Counted from the stretch's first letter, positions 9,910 through 19,447 are shown. The stretch is DNA of 56,870 nt from Deltaproteobacteria bacterium (GCA_024276465.1 JAJRXD010000014.1:1-56870), one strand, 5' to 3'. Program-made: numbers and translations. The notes: a model not told the origin generated them from the letters alone.

Positions 9910-10656
9910 ATGGATATTAATAAAAACATCATGACAGACATTGAACTGAACGAGCTTTTTGAAGGAAAAGTCAGGGTGTTTCAGAAAAAGCAGGGCTACC
10001 GCTTTTCCATTGATTCAATTCTGTTAGGCTGGTTTGCCATTAAAAGAGCCGCAGGAACAGTTGTTGATCTTGGAACCGGAAGCGGGATCCTTCCTGTTGT
10101 GTTAGCCAGGCATGAAAAATTCTTTGAAATAACAGGTGTGGAAATCCAGAAAGATCTTGCAGAACTGGCAGGAAAGAATCTTCTGTATAATGACTGCACG
10201 GACAGAGTAAAAATTGTTCATGCTGATATAAAAAAAATCTCAACCTGTTTTTCTCCTGAAAGCTTTGATACTGTTATAACAAACCCGCCTTTTTACCCGG
10301 CCGGGTCAGGAAGGATCAACCCTGACAGACAGAGTGCAATAGCACGCCATGAACTGCATGGAACGCTTCGTGACTTCATATCAGCTGCAGCTTTTCTATT
10401 AAGACAAGCCGGAAAATTTATTGCTGTATATACATCCTCCAGAATCGTGGATCTGATTGTAGAGATGAGATGCAAAAACATTGAACCAAAAACGCTTCAG
10501 TTTGTTCATTCAAAAACTGGCAGTCATGCTGCCATGATACTTGTGGAAGGAGTTAAGGCCGCCGGAACAGAAGCAAAAACAGTTCCGCCCATGGTATTGT
10601 ATAATACAGATGGAAGCTATACAGAACAGGCTGAAGCTGTTTTCAGGGAAATTTAA
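9910..10656 (+). CDS. TrmN6-like tRNA (adenine-N6)-methyltransferase
   Basis: A 248-aa class I SAM-dependent methyltransferase. Motif I is VVDLGTGSGILPVVLA and the catalytic motif is NPPFYP, typical of N6-adenine methylases. It resembles the YfiC/TrmN6 group that methylates A37 of tRNA1(Val). N-terminal QKKQGYRFSIDSILLGWF is a typical family start region. It is divergent from selB and is followed after 16 bp by a pseudouridine synthase, so both RNA-modification genes may be co-transcribed. ATG at 9910 or a second ATG at 9940 could both serve as start. Confidence 0.85.
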   Translation: MDINKNIMTDIELNELFEGKVRVFQKKQGYRFSIDSILLGWFAIKRAAGTVVDLGTGSGILPVVLARHEKFFEITGVEIQKDLAELAGKNLLYNDCTDRVKIVHADIKKISTCFSPESFDTVITNPPFYPAGSGRINPDRQSAIARHELHGTLRDFISAAAFLLRQAGKFIAVYTSSRIVDLIVEMRCKNIEPKTLQFVHSKTGSHAAMILVEGVKAAGTEAKTVPPMVLYNTDGSYTEQAEAVFREI

Positions 10657-10672
10657 ACTGTAAAATTAATTC

Positions 10673-11356
10673 ATGAAACTTGATCTGCTTTATCTTGACA
10701 ATCACCTGCTTGTTGCAAATAAAAGCCCTGGTCTCCTTGCACAGGGGGATGAAACCGGAGATGCTGACCTTCTTTCTCTGGCCAGGGATTTTTTAAAAAA
10801 GAAATTCAGCAAGCCCGGCAATGTATACCTGGGGCTTGTTCACAGGCTTGACCGCCCTGTTTCCGGGATAATGGTACTTGCCAGAACCTCAAAAGCTGCA
10901 GCCAGGCTGTCCACACAGTTTCGGATCAACACTGTACACAAAAAATACATTGCGCTGGTTGAAGGCACCTGTCAGGGGCACGGCCTGTGTGCAGATCATA
11001 TTTTAAAGGAAAACCGAATTGTCCGTATTGTAGGCCAGTCCCACCCAAAGGCCCTTTGCGCAGAGATGTCCTGGAAATCAGTGGCACAAAAAAACAATGT
11101 CAGCCTGCTGGATGTTACACTGAAAACCGGAAGGCCGCACCAGATTCGTATTCAGCTGGCGCATATGGGCTTCCCGGTGCTGGGTGATCTTAGATATGGT
11201 GCAAAGGAGCAGTTTGACGGTAAAAACATTGCTCTGCACTGCTATTGTCTGGGGCTGGAACATCCGGTTAAAAAAGAGCCAATGAACTGGCTTGTTAAAC
11301 CACCCCCTGCCTGGAATGGAATATTTGAAAAGGAAACAAGCAGGTTGATTCGATAA
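10673..11356 (+). CDS. RluA-family pseudouridine synthase
   Basis: A 227-aa RNA pseudouridine synthase. The catalytic aspartate lies in VHRLDRPVSGIMVLA at about residues 60-74, and the C-terminal motif GRPHQIRIQLAHMGFPVLGD is present. There is no S4 domain, so this is a short RluA/TruC-type enzyme whose rRNA or tRNA target cannot be deduced. It follows the methyltransferase by 16 bp and converges on the HAD gene. Confidence 0.9.
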   Translation: MKLDLLYLDNHLLVANKSPGLLAQGDETGDADLLSLARDFLKKKFSKPGNVYLGLVHRLDRPVSGIMVLARTSKAAARLSTQFRINTVHKKYIALVEGTCQGHGLCADHILKENRIVRIVGQSHPKALCAEMSWKSVAQKNNVSLLDVTLKTGRPHQIRIQLAHMGFPVLGDLRYGAKEQFDGKNIALHCYCLGLEHPVKKEPMNWLVKPPPAWNGIFEKETSRLIR

Positions 11357-11382
11357 TGAAACCAAAAGGCAGTTATAAGCCC

Positions 11383-12033
11383 CTATCTGTGTTGCAGCCA
11401 TGGGAAAAAACAGGCAAAATCTTGTTCAAATGTCTTTCTGTCAATAAAAAAAATGGTGTTAAGACCCCTCTGTTTTGCCCTTTCAATATGGCCTTTGTTG
11501 TCGTCAATAAAAAGTGCTCTGTGGGCAGGGGTATTCATGACAGCGAGCAGATCATCAAAAATTGATGGGTCCTGTTTACCCTTTCCCAAGTGGTAACTGT
11601 TAAAGACCCTGTCAAAATATCTGAAAAAATCATGCTTCGCATTCAGTTCATCGAGCCAGTTAGTCTGATCGCTTAATATTGCTCTGCATATGTTATGCTT
11701 TTTCAGCTCTTTGACAGCATCAATCATCCATTGCCGTATTTCAAAGCGCTTGAGCAGTTCCGTTCGAAGATACTCATCAGAACCTTTTATCCCAAACAGA
11801 TCACGCAGTGTCTGCCAGAATGTTTTTTCGTCTGAAGTTCCGGTCAGGTAACCATTTTCAGAAATAATATCAACCACTTTTTTGTAAAATTCCCGGGGCG
11901 GAAGGCCGTTCAATTCTGCAATTGCAACCATTCCATTCCTGAAGCCCTCCTCTGCCAGAACTCCTCCAAAATCAAAAAATACAAGTTCCGGGTTTGGCCT
12001 GCTGGTTCCTGAATTACATGATATGTCTGTCAT
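11383..12033 (-). CDS. HAD-superfamily (class IA) hydrolase
   Basis: A 216-aa phosphatase-like protein. Motif I is FFDFGGVLAE, motif II ILSDQT, motif III lies around GKGKQDPSIF, and motif IV is LFIDDNKGHI. The DFGGVL form, with Gly in place of the second Asp, is common in YihX-like sugar phosphatases and epoxide-hydrolase N-terminal phosphatases. Substrate unknown. The gene runs toward the RluA gene with a 26-bp gap. Confidence 0.85.
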   Translation of the reverse strand: MTDISCNSGTSRPNPELVFFDFGGVLAEEGFRNGMVAIAELNGLPPREFYKKVVDIISENGYLTGTSDEKTFWQTLRDLFGIKGSDEYLRTELLKRFEIRQWMIDAVKELKKHNICRAILSDQTNWLDELNAKHDFFRYFDRVFNSYHLGKGKQDPSIFDDLLAVMNTPAHRALFIDDNKGHIERAKQRGLNTIFFIDRKTFEQDFACFFPWLQHR

Positions 12034-12333
12034 AAAAAATTTTTATCTGCCGGATTTATTTATCGAAGACCTGGGATCATATCCTGACGGTCTGTTGCCC
12101 AAAGCATGTACAGTTAATTTTTTTCAATGTAAACTATTAGAGACAATCAAAATACTGTTGTTTTGTTCAATATCGAGACCAAAACATGTCACTCCCGCCC
12201 CGATAGATCGGAATAAATTACAACGGGAGTCCATTTTCCTGGGCAAGAAAAGGGTCAAGTCTCCGTTTGACTTATATAGTTGTATGCAAAGGCCAAACGG
12301 TGACCCTTTTCAACTATCTATGCTGACCGAATA
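12034..12333. other. Intergenic region with inverted repeats
   Basis: No gene is visible. It holds an inverted repeat ACTCCCG (12191-12197) / CGGGAGT (12224-12230) and, further on, a hairpin-forming block containing the left copy of a 36-bp direct repeat. The region separates conserved genes from the AT-rich island that follows. Confidence 0.5.
12263..12298. repeat. 36-bp direct repeat, left copy
   Basis: This block (starting CCGTTTGACTTATATAG, ending AAAGGCCAAAC) is repeated exactly at 15426-15461. Its ends CCGTTTG and CAAAC, with the flanks GGGTCA and TGACCC, can fold into an imperfect hairpin. The two copies bracket the 3.1-kb island with the DUF2961 lipoprotein and a membrane protein. 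Confidence 0.85.
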
Positions 12334-14004
12334 TTAATACGGAGTCTCATACCCATAACGTTCTTCAACAGGGACAGGCAGATGGGGGTCCATGCCACCA
12401 GGTGACAAATACCAGTAAACCATGCAGGAGTATTGCGTGGGCCACTCGTTTGGCCAATACTTTTCGATGTATCCATCAAAATTTTCCTGAAAGGGAATGT
12501 TGTCGGAAATATGCCATCGGCAAAGGGTTATGTATCCTTTATTATCGACGGATGTCCTTGACTGGCTGTGAAAGGCTTTTTCAAAAAAGGCTGGCATACC
12601 CCAAGCATATCCAAAATAATCTTCAGTGCCAGTTCCGAAAAGTGAAGGGAAATTTTCTCCGTCTATAAAAAATTTTTCATCACCCTCTCCCCACCAGGCG
12701 CCGCCTTCACCACATGTTCCGTCCATGCAGGAACCAGCTCTGGGATTCCATACGTTCAACATCATACCAACGAATCTGCCTTTTCCCTGCGTTTTCAGTA
12801 ACGTCCAGTCCGGCCAGCGGGAGATGTCCTCTATCGGAAAGACATCACGATGCCATTTAGCATGAAATTGTCCGAGGGTTTTAATTGGCTGATTGATTTC
12901 GCCATAAATAATTTCAAATTCCAAGGTATGGGCTTGATCGTCTTCATTAATGATTTCAAGCTGAGCACTTTCACTGAAAGGCATATACCAGTAGCAGTAA
13001 AATTCCTCATGAGTCATTCCCGCAGGTAACGTACGGTATGTGTTAATCCCTGGTGCTGTTCCAAAGAAATCTCCGAGCGGGGCCCACACACTCGGGTCTG
13101 TCTCTCCATCCCACTTGATTTGCAGTACGAGCTTCCGCAATATGCGCTCCTGATCCTTTGTTACATTTTCGTTAGAAATCGTTTTTATCTTTATCGCTTT
13201 GATAGCATATTGACCATAAATAGCAGCTAAGGAGACGGTTTGCCCGGTTTCGATTAATATTTTGTTTGTAATGCTTACATCCTCGTCTTGTTTTTGATAA
13301 GGGCTCTCCCCCATTTGTTGGTCAAAAAAGTTGTTTGCTTTTTCTAAGCTGCCAAGCTCTTCATGACCAAGATTCATTTGAAAGGTTGGAATTTTTGTTC
13401 CTGCCGGATAGCTGGTATAGTTAATGTGATAATAGAGACCCCATTGCGGTTCAGCTACAATCTTGCAGGATTTTTGATAGGGAATTGGCACATAGTTGTT
13501 CGCCCCTTCAGCTGAAGTGTAAACAAGCTGAGGAAAATTGAAAGAGGATTGGGAGCCGTCAAAATATTCAGAAAATGGCAAGTCTACGGCGGGTTTAAGT
13601 TTACCGTCCAAGTAAATTTTAACATGCCCATCTCCGGGAAATGCTGACCAGATACGCTTTATACAGCCCGGGCCTTTCATTTCCGCAATAACAAAGCCAT
13701 TACCTTCTTTGCGAATATAGCCAAGTCCGTCTATGTTGTGGCTCCAGTTCTTATATTCTCCCGACGTATCATCATATAAACTTGCTCGGGAGTAGCTTGA
13801 CCACATTTCAGTCTTTTCCCCAAGGTTGGGCAAAATGGCAAGCGCAGCTAAATCCGTAAAGCTATCTGCCAAATCAACGTACGAAATCACCCTGGTTGTA
13901 TCTTCGGGCATAGCGACGTCGTCACAGCCAATACCACCAACGGCAAAAAAGCCAATAACCATAAGCAATTTCAAAGTTTGAAAACATATTGTTTTTGTTT
14001 GCAT
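12334..14004 (-). CDS. DUF2961 (GH172-like) lipoprotein
   Basis: A 556-aa protein from the start at 14004, chosen because AGAGGAAAC precedes it and it directly yields a lipoprotein signal peptide (hydrophobic segment, then VGGIGC, with C27 about to be lipidated). The body is DUF2961, now glycoside hydrolase family 172. Visible strings are WSSYSRASLYDDTSGEYKNW, GPGCIKRIWSAFPG, the acidic FIDGENFPSLFGTGTEDYFG and the C-terminal HWHISD-like region. Known GH172 enzymes act on fructofuranose or arabinofuranose glycans. It is expected at the cell envelope facing the periplasm or the outside. It sits in the repeat-bounded island, suggesting horizontal gain. An ATG 105 bp upstream is less likely. Confidence 0.85.
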   Translation of the reverse strand: MQTKTICFQTLKLLMVIGFFAVGGIGCDDVAMPEDTTRVISYVDLADSFTDLAALAILPNLGEKTEMWSSYSRASLYDDTSGEYKNWSHNIDGLGYIRKEGNGFVIAEMKGPGCIKRIWSAFPGDGHVKIYLDGKLKPAVDLPFSEYFDGSQSSFNFPQLVYTSAEGANNYVPIPYQKSCKIVAEPQWGLYYHINYTSYPAGTKIPTFQMNLGHEELGSLEKANNFFDQQMGESPYQKQDEDVSITNKILIETGQTVSLAAIYGQYAIKAIKIKTISNENVTKDQERILRKLVLQIKWDGETDPSVWAPLGDFFGTAPGINTYRTLPAGMTHEEFYCYWYMPFSESAQLEIINEDDQAHTLEFEIIYGEINQPIKTLGQFHAKWHRDVFPIEDISRWPDWTLLKTQGKGRFVGMMLNVWNPRAGSCMDGTCGEGGAWWGEGDEKFFIDGENFPSLFGTGTEDYFGYAWGMPAFFEKAFHSQSRTSVDNKGYITLCRWHISDNIPFQENFDGYIEKYWPNEWPTQYSCMVYWYLSPGGMDPHLPVPVEERYGYETPY

Positions 14005-14160
14005 GTTTCCTCTTATCAATGAATGAACCCTTGTATAAGTCAAGTCATTGTACAGGATGGGTTTAAATGAGTCAACCAAGGTAGGTTTGGGGGTCATTAT
14101 GTTGCCCACTTATATTGCCTCAATTTGAAAACCCGACCAGATTTGCGATTGGCAACCAAG

Positions 14161-15168
14161 TCAGATTTTCGATTTTTCAGGCTGGATGGATGTGAATGTT
14201 AGATTCTCTTTGGATATTATTAAGAAAACAATAAACGGTATTAATATAATATATGTTCTGGTTTCGTTAATTAGGCCAAATATTAAAATATTAGTGACAA
14301 TTACACAATATATTAACAGTGCCTTGATCTGCGAATCTACGTATGACTTAATAGAATACATAAAATAGATAATTGAGCCCAAAATAAATGCTGAGTTTAT
14401 GATGTTTACAGTAAATATATTGTTGTAAAACAACTCCTCAATATTTTTTGAAAAGTATATATGATTATCCATTAGTTCGTGATGTTTAACTGAAAAAGCA
14501 TCCGGATTGCCTATAAACAAGAAGTCACGGATAGCTTTTGTATAAATTATTCCAAATAATATTAAACAGCCTCCTGTAATTAGTTTTTTAGTAGATATTA
14601 GATAGAATTTCGTTATAGACTTAAAATGAAAGGAGTCTATTGCTATATACAAAGCAATAAATAATGCAGTTTCTCTATTCAAGATTCCTACACAGAAGAG
14701 AATTACAAAATAACACATTGGTTTAGATTTAAAAATACCGTACGTAAATAAAGTAAAGATGATTGCATCGATATTATCCCATGTGTAAAACCACCGATGC
14801 TGAACTAAAATAAAAAAAAATGAATAAATGATCACCCATGCCAATGAATTGCCTAACGATGTTCTTGTTTTTTGTATTAATGAAAAAAACAAAATATTTT
14901 GCAAAATTATCATTAATAAAATATATATTTTCATTGCAGATGAATATGATATGCCCATCATAGATATAAAATAAACACAATACGGGCCTAATATACGATT
15001 TTGATACGCCTTCCAGTGAGGTTTTCCATCAAGCACACCATGTGCCGCGCCAGATAGTAATTCAAAATTAACTGCATGTATCTGCATTAAAACTTTATAT
15101 ACTGCTATCGAAATAAAAATAATTAATATGGTGTAAGTAATCAGTAATTTCCGGTTAGGTTTTTGCAT
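14161..15168 (-). CDS. Polytopic membrane protein of unknown function
   Basis: A 335-aa protein with about eight to nine hydrophobic segments, beginning with LLITYTILIIFISIAVYKVL near the N terminus. Between segments are the strings WKAYQNRILGPY, HRWFYTWDNIDAIIF and LNRETALFIALYIAID. R, D and E residues next to membrane segments are reminiscent of GT-C-type glycosyltransferases or EpsG-like polymer proteins, but no family can be assigned with confidence. The gene is much more AT-rich than its neighbours and lies in the repeat-bounded island, consistent with transfer. Confidence 0.6.
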   Translation of the reverse strand: MQKPNRKLLITYTILIIFISIAVYKVLMQIHAVNFELLSGAAHGVLDGKPHWKAYQNRILGPYCVYFISMMGISYSSAMKIYILLMIILQNILFFSLIQKTRTSLGNSLAWVIIYSFFFILVQHRWFYTWDNIDAIIFTLFTYGIFKSKPMCYFVILFCVGILNRETALFIALYIAIDSFHFKSITKFYLISTKKLITGGCLILFGIIYTKAIRDFLFIGNPDAFSVKHHELMDNHIYFSKNIEELFYNNIFTVNIINSAFILGSIIYFMYSIKSYVDSQIKALLIYCVIVTNILIFGLINETRTYIILIPFIVFLIISKENLTFTSIQPEKSKI

Positions 15169-15188
15169 ATGATTCCGCGCTATAGCCG

Positions 15189-15380
15189 TTATTTTACTGT
15201 CTTCCTCGGTCTGTCGTGGGTACGTGGCTTCAGTCGACGTCTGAACTTTTTCTCAAAACGTTCTATAAACCCGTCATTCCCACAGGGCCTCCCCGTCAGC
15301 GCATTTTTCATGATCGTTTCTATCAGGGTCTTGTCCTCAGTTTTCCTTAAATATTTGCGCCAGTCAACTGTTTTCTCCAA
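15189..15380 (-). pseudogene. C-terminal remnant of a RAYT transposase
   Basis: About 60 codons resemble only the end of REP-associated tyrosine transposases: TGRPCGNDGFIERFEKKFRRRLKPRTHDRP. The intact RAYT at 29.2 kb ends similarly (TGRPLGKDSFIEKVELLLNRKLKP). The HUH and catalytic Tyr parts are missing, so this is a dead fragment. It lies just inside the right copy of the 36-bp repeat. Confidence 0.75.
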
Positions 15381-15425
15381 CAGGTAACATCTGCGAATTG
15401 ACTCATAGATAAAAGAAAAGAGTCA

Positions 15426-15461
15426 CCGTTTGACTTATATAGTTGTATGCAAAGGCCAAAC
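15426..15461. repeat. 36-bp direct repeat, right copy
   Basis: Exact copy of 12263-12298 in the same orientation. Its flanks (GTCA before, AGAGAC after) differ from those of the left copy but resemble them in reverse complement, as expected for a near-palindromic element. It ends the AT-rich island. Confidence 0.85.
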
Positions 15462-15635
15462 AGAGACTTGATGAGCAACAATTAAAATTCCCGCCCGTGT
15501 TGACGTCAGTCAACTTGACCCTCGTATTGCCTCACGAGAAAATCTTACCATAAGCGCATTATTGCCCTGTTTTCACCCCAAATTAGCATGCCGGGACACA
15601 AATAGAAGACCAACCATGAGTTTCCCGGTTTTTAC

Positions 15636-15663
15636 TTGACATTTTGCATTTTAAATGCATAAT
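15636..15663 (+). promoter_or_regulatory. Sigma-70-type promoter with palindromic operator
   Basis: TTGACA at 15636-15641 and CATAAT at 15658-15663 are separated by 16 bp. The start codon of the ATPase follows 20 bp later. Between and overlapping the two boxes is an inverted repeat, TGCATT-TTA-AATGCA, which could be an operator for a repressor. Confidence 0.6.
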
Positions 15664-15683
15664 TTTCATTAGAGAGATTAATC

Positions 15684-16907
15684 ATGCGTTCAACTTATAT
15701 AAAAAGATCGCTGGAGCTGGTCCTGAAAAAAGCTGCCTCTGAATTTCCAGCTGTGGTACTGACAGGGCCGCGCCAATCCGGCAAAACAACGCTTTTGCAG
15801 CATCTATTCGGAAAGCGTTACCGGTACGTTTCCCTGGAGTCACCGGATGTCCGGGTATCTGCCAGGGAGGACCCACGCGGCTTCCTTGAAATGTACCCGC
15901 CTCCAGTTATATTCGATGAGGTACAGTACGCCCCCGACCTGCTTCCCTACATAAAAGAGAAGATCGACGCTGACCGGCACAAGAACGGGCAATTCCTGTT
16001 GACAGGTTCACAGAACCTTTTGCTCATGGAGAAGGTGACCGAGTCACTGGCAGGTCGTGCCGCAATGCTTCGTCTCTTGCCCCTTTCAAGGCGGGAGGCA
16101 GAGGGAAGACCACAGAACTCTCTGCCATGGGAGTCCAAGCGCCGGTCCCCTCCGGAAAAATTCTATACATTTCGTGAGCTTTGGGAAAAATTCCTGAGAG
16201 GCGGATACCCGGAACTTGTCGCACAACCCAAGAGGGATGCAAACCTGTGGTATGCCAGCTATGTACAAACATATCTCGAACGGGACGTGCGTACACTCAG
16301 GCAGGTCGGAGACCTGTCCCAGTTCCAGGCTTTCCTCCGGGTCCTGGCAGCGAGAAGCGCCCAACTCCTGAATTTGACCGATGTCGCACGGGATCTCGGC
16401 GTAGCGGTCAATACGACAAAGGCATGGCTCTCCGTGCTTGAAGCAACTTACCAGGTGATCGTATTGCACCCATACTTCGCCAATGTCGGCAAACGGCTCG
16501 TTAAAACACCAAAAGTTTATTTTACGGATGTAGGCATACTATGCTACCTCGCTGGCCTGAAGGATCCCGAACATGCAGCTTCCGGTCCCATGGGAGGCGC
16601 TATCATGGAAACGGCTGTACTCTCTGAAATAGTGAAGACCCTTACGCATCGTGGTATCGACCCGCACGTCTACTTCTGGCGAACCATTGCAGGAACGGAA
16701 GTTGATACCTTGGTAGAGACGGGCGGAAAGCTTGTACCCATCGAAGTAAAGCTGTCAGCCACTCCACGCCCGGCCATGGCTTCAGCAATCAAAACATTCC
16801 AGAAGGACTTGGGAGACAGGGTAATGCCAGGGTACGTAGTACATCCAGGCAATATAACTCTTCCTCTTGGCTCTGACGTAATGGCCCTTCCATTCGCAAA
16901 CCTTTAG
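15684..16907 (+). CDS. AAA ATPase with DUF4143 domain
   Basis: A 407-aa ATP-binding protein of the AAA_14/DUF4143 family. Walker A is TGPRQSGKTT (K34) and Walker B VIFDEVQ. LLTGSQNLLLMEKVTESLAGR is the usual sensor region. The C-terminal DUF4143 part ends in a PD-(D/E)xK-like fold with EVDTLVE and PIEVKLS. The family is widespread, often mobile, and of unclear function. It has its own promoter and no partner gene. Its GC content is higher than that of the surrounding DNA. Confidence 0.85.
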   Translation: MRSTYIKRSLELVLKKAASEFPAVVLTGPRQSGKTTLLQHLFGKRYRYVSLESPDVRVSAREDPRGFLEMYPPPVIFDEVQYAPDLLPYIKEKIDADRHKNGQFLLTGSQNLLLMEKVTESLAGRAAMLRLLPLSRREAEGRPQNSLPWESKRRSPPEKFYTFRELWEKFLRGGYPELVAQPKRDANLWYASYVQTYLERDVRTLRQVGDLSQFQAFLRVLAARSAQLLNLTDVARDLGVAVNTTKAWLSVLEATYQVIVLHPYFANVGKRLVKTPKVYFTDVGILCYLAGLKDPEHAASGPMGGAIMETAVLSEIVKTLTHRGIDPHVYFWRTIAGTEVDTLVETGGKLVPIEVKLSATPRPAMASAIKTFQKDLGDRVMPGYVVHPGNITLPLGSDVMALPFANL

Positions 16908-17315
16908 CCGTTTCTCAGTAACAGTCCCTTTGGAAAGGCATGGAGGCATATCTTGAATATATCCTTAATTTTATTATATCTCATTTTCAGATGTTTGTCT
17001 TTCAAAAATCCCGGTTGAAGCAGGAGTTATTGTCAAATGTTGTGTTTAGGAGTTTAGGCGGCGATCCTTTCAACTCCATCCACAAACTGCAGAATAACTC
17101 AGTCCAAACAACTCCCCAATCTCGACTCCTTTGTCTTTCAACCCCTTTTCTCTTTAAAAAAATGTTGAATCAAAACTTGAAATCATATTTAATACCCTTT
17201 GCGAACCTTCTCTATGACACAGGGCTTCTTTCTTAATATCCCCCCACCTCGGTTACCTTTAATTATGAGTCAACGAATATTTAACTGAAAAATTGTTACA
17301 GGAAAAGATTCTGCC
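16908..17315. other. Intergenic region, no recognised gene
   Basis: A 98-codon open frame at 16940-17236 has no recognisable domain, low-complexity composition and no ribosome binding site, and I judge it to be chance. I see no RNA gene, terminator or repeat that I can support. Confidence 0.5.
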
Positions 17316-18227
17316 ATGAAACGAAAAAAAATGTTATTTAAATTTTCAGATCAATACAAAAATGTTTTAATGATAGGAAACGGACACATTCCCGCATTTT
17401 TATACTGCAGCAGAAAGCCTGTTCTTATCGACCCCGGGGTGTCAGCTTTTGGCCCCCTTTACCTGAAAAAAGTAAAAGGCCATTTTCAAAACCTGGAATC
17501 GCTGTTAATAGTACTTACCCACGCCCACTTTGACCATTGTGGTGCAACTCCATATCTGATTAGAAATATACAGGGGGTAAAGGTTGCTGCCAGCTTACAG
17601 GCAGCCCATATCCTTAAAAGGCCAAATGCCATAGCCCTGATAAAACGTTTGAATGCTGAGTATGAACAGGAGATGAAGGATGACCTGAAGGGAGAGGATG
17701 TCAGTTTTGAAGCCATTTGTGTTGATATTGAACTTGATGATGCTGATACCCTTGAACTGGGTGACAGGGAATTTTTTAAAGTCATGTCAACCCCCGGACA
17801 CACAAGGGACTGTCTCAGCTATTATCTGCCTGATGACGGCATAGTGTTCACCGGTGAATCCGCAGGTGTTTTTGAAGATGGGTTCATGCACAGTCCGTTT
17901 TTGACAAGTTATGAAGACTATGTAAGCTCCCTGAAAAAAATTATCGGCCTTAAACCCCGTGCCCTGGCTGTTGCACACAATGGAATTTTAACAGGTGAAG
18001 ATGCTGAAATATTTTTGGCAGAGTCATTAAAGGCAGCAGAAGATTATAAAAACATGATTGCAGACTGCCTTACAGAATATAACGGGGACAGTAAAAGAGT
18101 GGTTGAAAAAATTACTGCTGACGAATATGATTCACAGCCAAACCATATACAGAAAAGGGCACCCTTTATTTTGAATCTTGAGGCAAAGGTAGGAGCTGTT
18201 GCCAGGCTTATGGAAAACAAAGATTGA
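17316..18227 (+). CDS. Metallo-beta-lactamase-fold hydrolase
   Basis: A 303-aa MBL-fold enzyme. Motif THAHFDHCG supplies H69, H71, D73 and H74. STPGHTRDCLSYYL carries the next zinc histidine, and FTGESAG the bridging acidic residue. The C terminus has a helical extension (about 220-303) of the kind found in hydroxyacylglutathione hydrolase and LACTB2-like proteins. Substrate unknown. It converges on the M29 peptidase gene. Confidence 0.85.
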   Translation: MKRKKMLFKFSDQYKNVLMIGNGHIPAFLYCSRKPVLIDPGVSAFGPLYLKKVKGHFQNLESLLIVLTHAHFDHCGATPYLIRNIQGVKVAASLQAAHILKRPNAIALIKRLNAEYEQEMKDDLKGEDVSFEAICVDIELDDADTLELGDREFFKVMSTPGHTRDCLSYYLPDDGIVFTGESAGVFEDGFMHSPFLTSYEDYVSSLKKIIGLKPRALAVAHNGILTGEDAEIFLAESLKAAEDYKNMIADCLTEYNGDSKRVVEKITADEYDSQPNHIQKRAPFILNLEAKVGAVARLMENKD

Positions 18228-18247
18228 TAAAACAGGGGCCGGCCATT

Positions 18248-19447
18248 TCAACACTTAAACTTTCCGTTCTCATAAATAATCATTTTTTTTCCGCTTGTCA
18301 GATATGCGGTTACGGTTTTCTTCTCTGTATTTACCAGGTCCCAGTGTAGTGCTGAATCATTAAAACCCAGCCTTTGCTTCAGCTTTTTTGTCAATCCTGC
18401 GGGATTTTCGCTGTATGTATCCGAATAGGAAGCACCCACGGCAATATGGCAGTTACCGTACCTGCCTCCGAAATTTTCATCAAACAGTGTGTCAGCCATG
18501 AAAGTATCAATTGCTGAAAACCTTTTGTCTGTTAATGAAAACTCTCCCAGTTTGTTTGCCCCCCTGTCCATGGCAAGCTGTTTTTCAACAAACCTTCTGC
18601 CTTTTTCTGCATCAATTTTAACAACAGAGCCTTTTTTAAATTCAAGTTTTACACCCTTTACATAATTGCCGTTTCTGTAAGATGGCATGTCGGCAAAATA
18701 CACACCTTCTGTTTTTCGCCAGTCCGGAGAAATGAAAAGTTCAAAGCTTGTAATATTATGTCCTGAAATTCCTACCCACTTTCTTTTTCTGCCATGAGAC
18801 ACCTTCAGATCAATATTTTCTGATTCAACATGGTAGTGGCTAATGCTGAGACTGTTGAGCCATTTTTTTATTGACTTTGCGTTTTGAAAAGTATCCTCCC
18901 ACTCATTTACAGGGTCTGGTTTGTTCAGATAACATGCCTTTACCACCTGGCTGGTGTACTGCTTCAGGGAAATCCCGGCATGCTTTGCCATGGGAGGTGT
19001 GGGGCAGGAGCAAAGGGTCCACCCGAACCTGCCCTCTTCTTCACGTTTTGACAATATATCCCGCAAAGGTTTTCTAACTAATGCTGTTTTTGCAATTTTT
19101 GCAGGATCTATGTTCTGCAAATGTGTTAGAGATTCCGGAGCATGAAGAAATATATTTCCATTAAGATTTTTATAAAAAATTCTTTCACCCGGCGGCTCAA
19201 AAACCAGTTGTTTATTGTCAGCATGTTCAAAAAAGGTTTTTTCCATAACTGAAGTTGACAGAAGGCGCACAACAGGATTCAGCCCCATATCCAGAAGCTT
19301 TGCCTGCAGAGTCTCAGCAAGTTTCAATGCCGGCAGGTTATAGCGAACCATGACAATATCCTGTTTTTTATACTTCCCTGAACGTGCTTTTCTTAATCCC
19401 CAGATTAAAACATCAGCATATTTATTAAGCTGTTTCTCAGTAAACAT
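18248..19447 (-). CDS. M29-family aminopeptidase
   Basis: A 399-aa protein matching thermophilic-type M29 aminopeptidases (AmpS, PepS). Metal-ligand regions are visible near the C terminus: GEFSLTDKR (Glu), GNCHIAVGASYSDTY (His and catalytic Tyr) and NDSALHWDLVN (His, Asp). These enzymes use two divalent metals to remove N-terminal residues in the cytoplasm. Length fits the family. It is upstream of nothing on its strand and is separated from the FmdB-like gene by about 50 bp. Confidence 0.85.
   Translation of the reverse strand: MFTEKQLNKYADVLIWGLRKARSGKYKKQDIVMVRYNLPALKLAETLQAKLLDMGLNPVVRLLSTSVMEKTFFEHADNKQLVFEPPGERIFYKNLNGNIFLHAPESLTHLQNIDPAKIAKTALVRKPLRDILSKREEEGRFGWTLCSCPTPPMAKHAGISLKQYTSQVVKACYLNKPDPVNEWEDTFQNAKSIKKWLNSLSISHYHVESENIDLKVSHGRKRKWVGISGHNITSFELFISPDWRKTEGVYFADMPSYRNGNYVKGVKLEFKKGSVVKIDAEKGRRFVEKQLAMDRGANKLGEFSLTDKRFSAIDTFMADTLFDENFGGRYGNCHIAVGASYSDTYSENPAGLTKKLKQRLGFNDSALHWDLVNTEKKTVTAYLTSGKKMIIYENGKFKC

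Noticed and set aside
14186-15168. Membrane protein at 14.2-15.2 kb as a named glycosyltransferase
   Set aside because: Only hydrophobic pattern and a few charged residues support it; no family motif is clear enough to name it.
16940-17236. 98-codon ORF between the DUF4143 ATPase and MBL genes
   Set aside because: No domain, no ribosome binding site and low-complexity composition; most likely chance.
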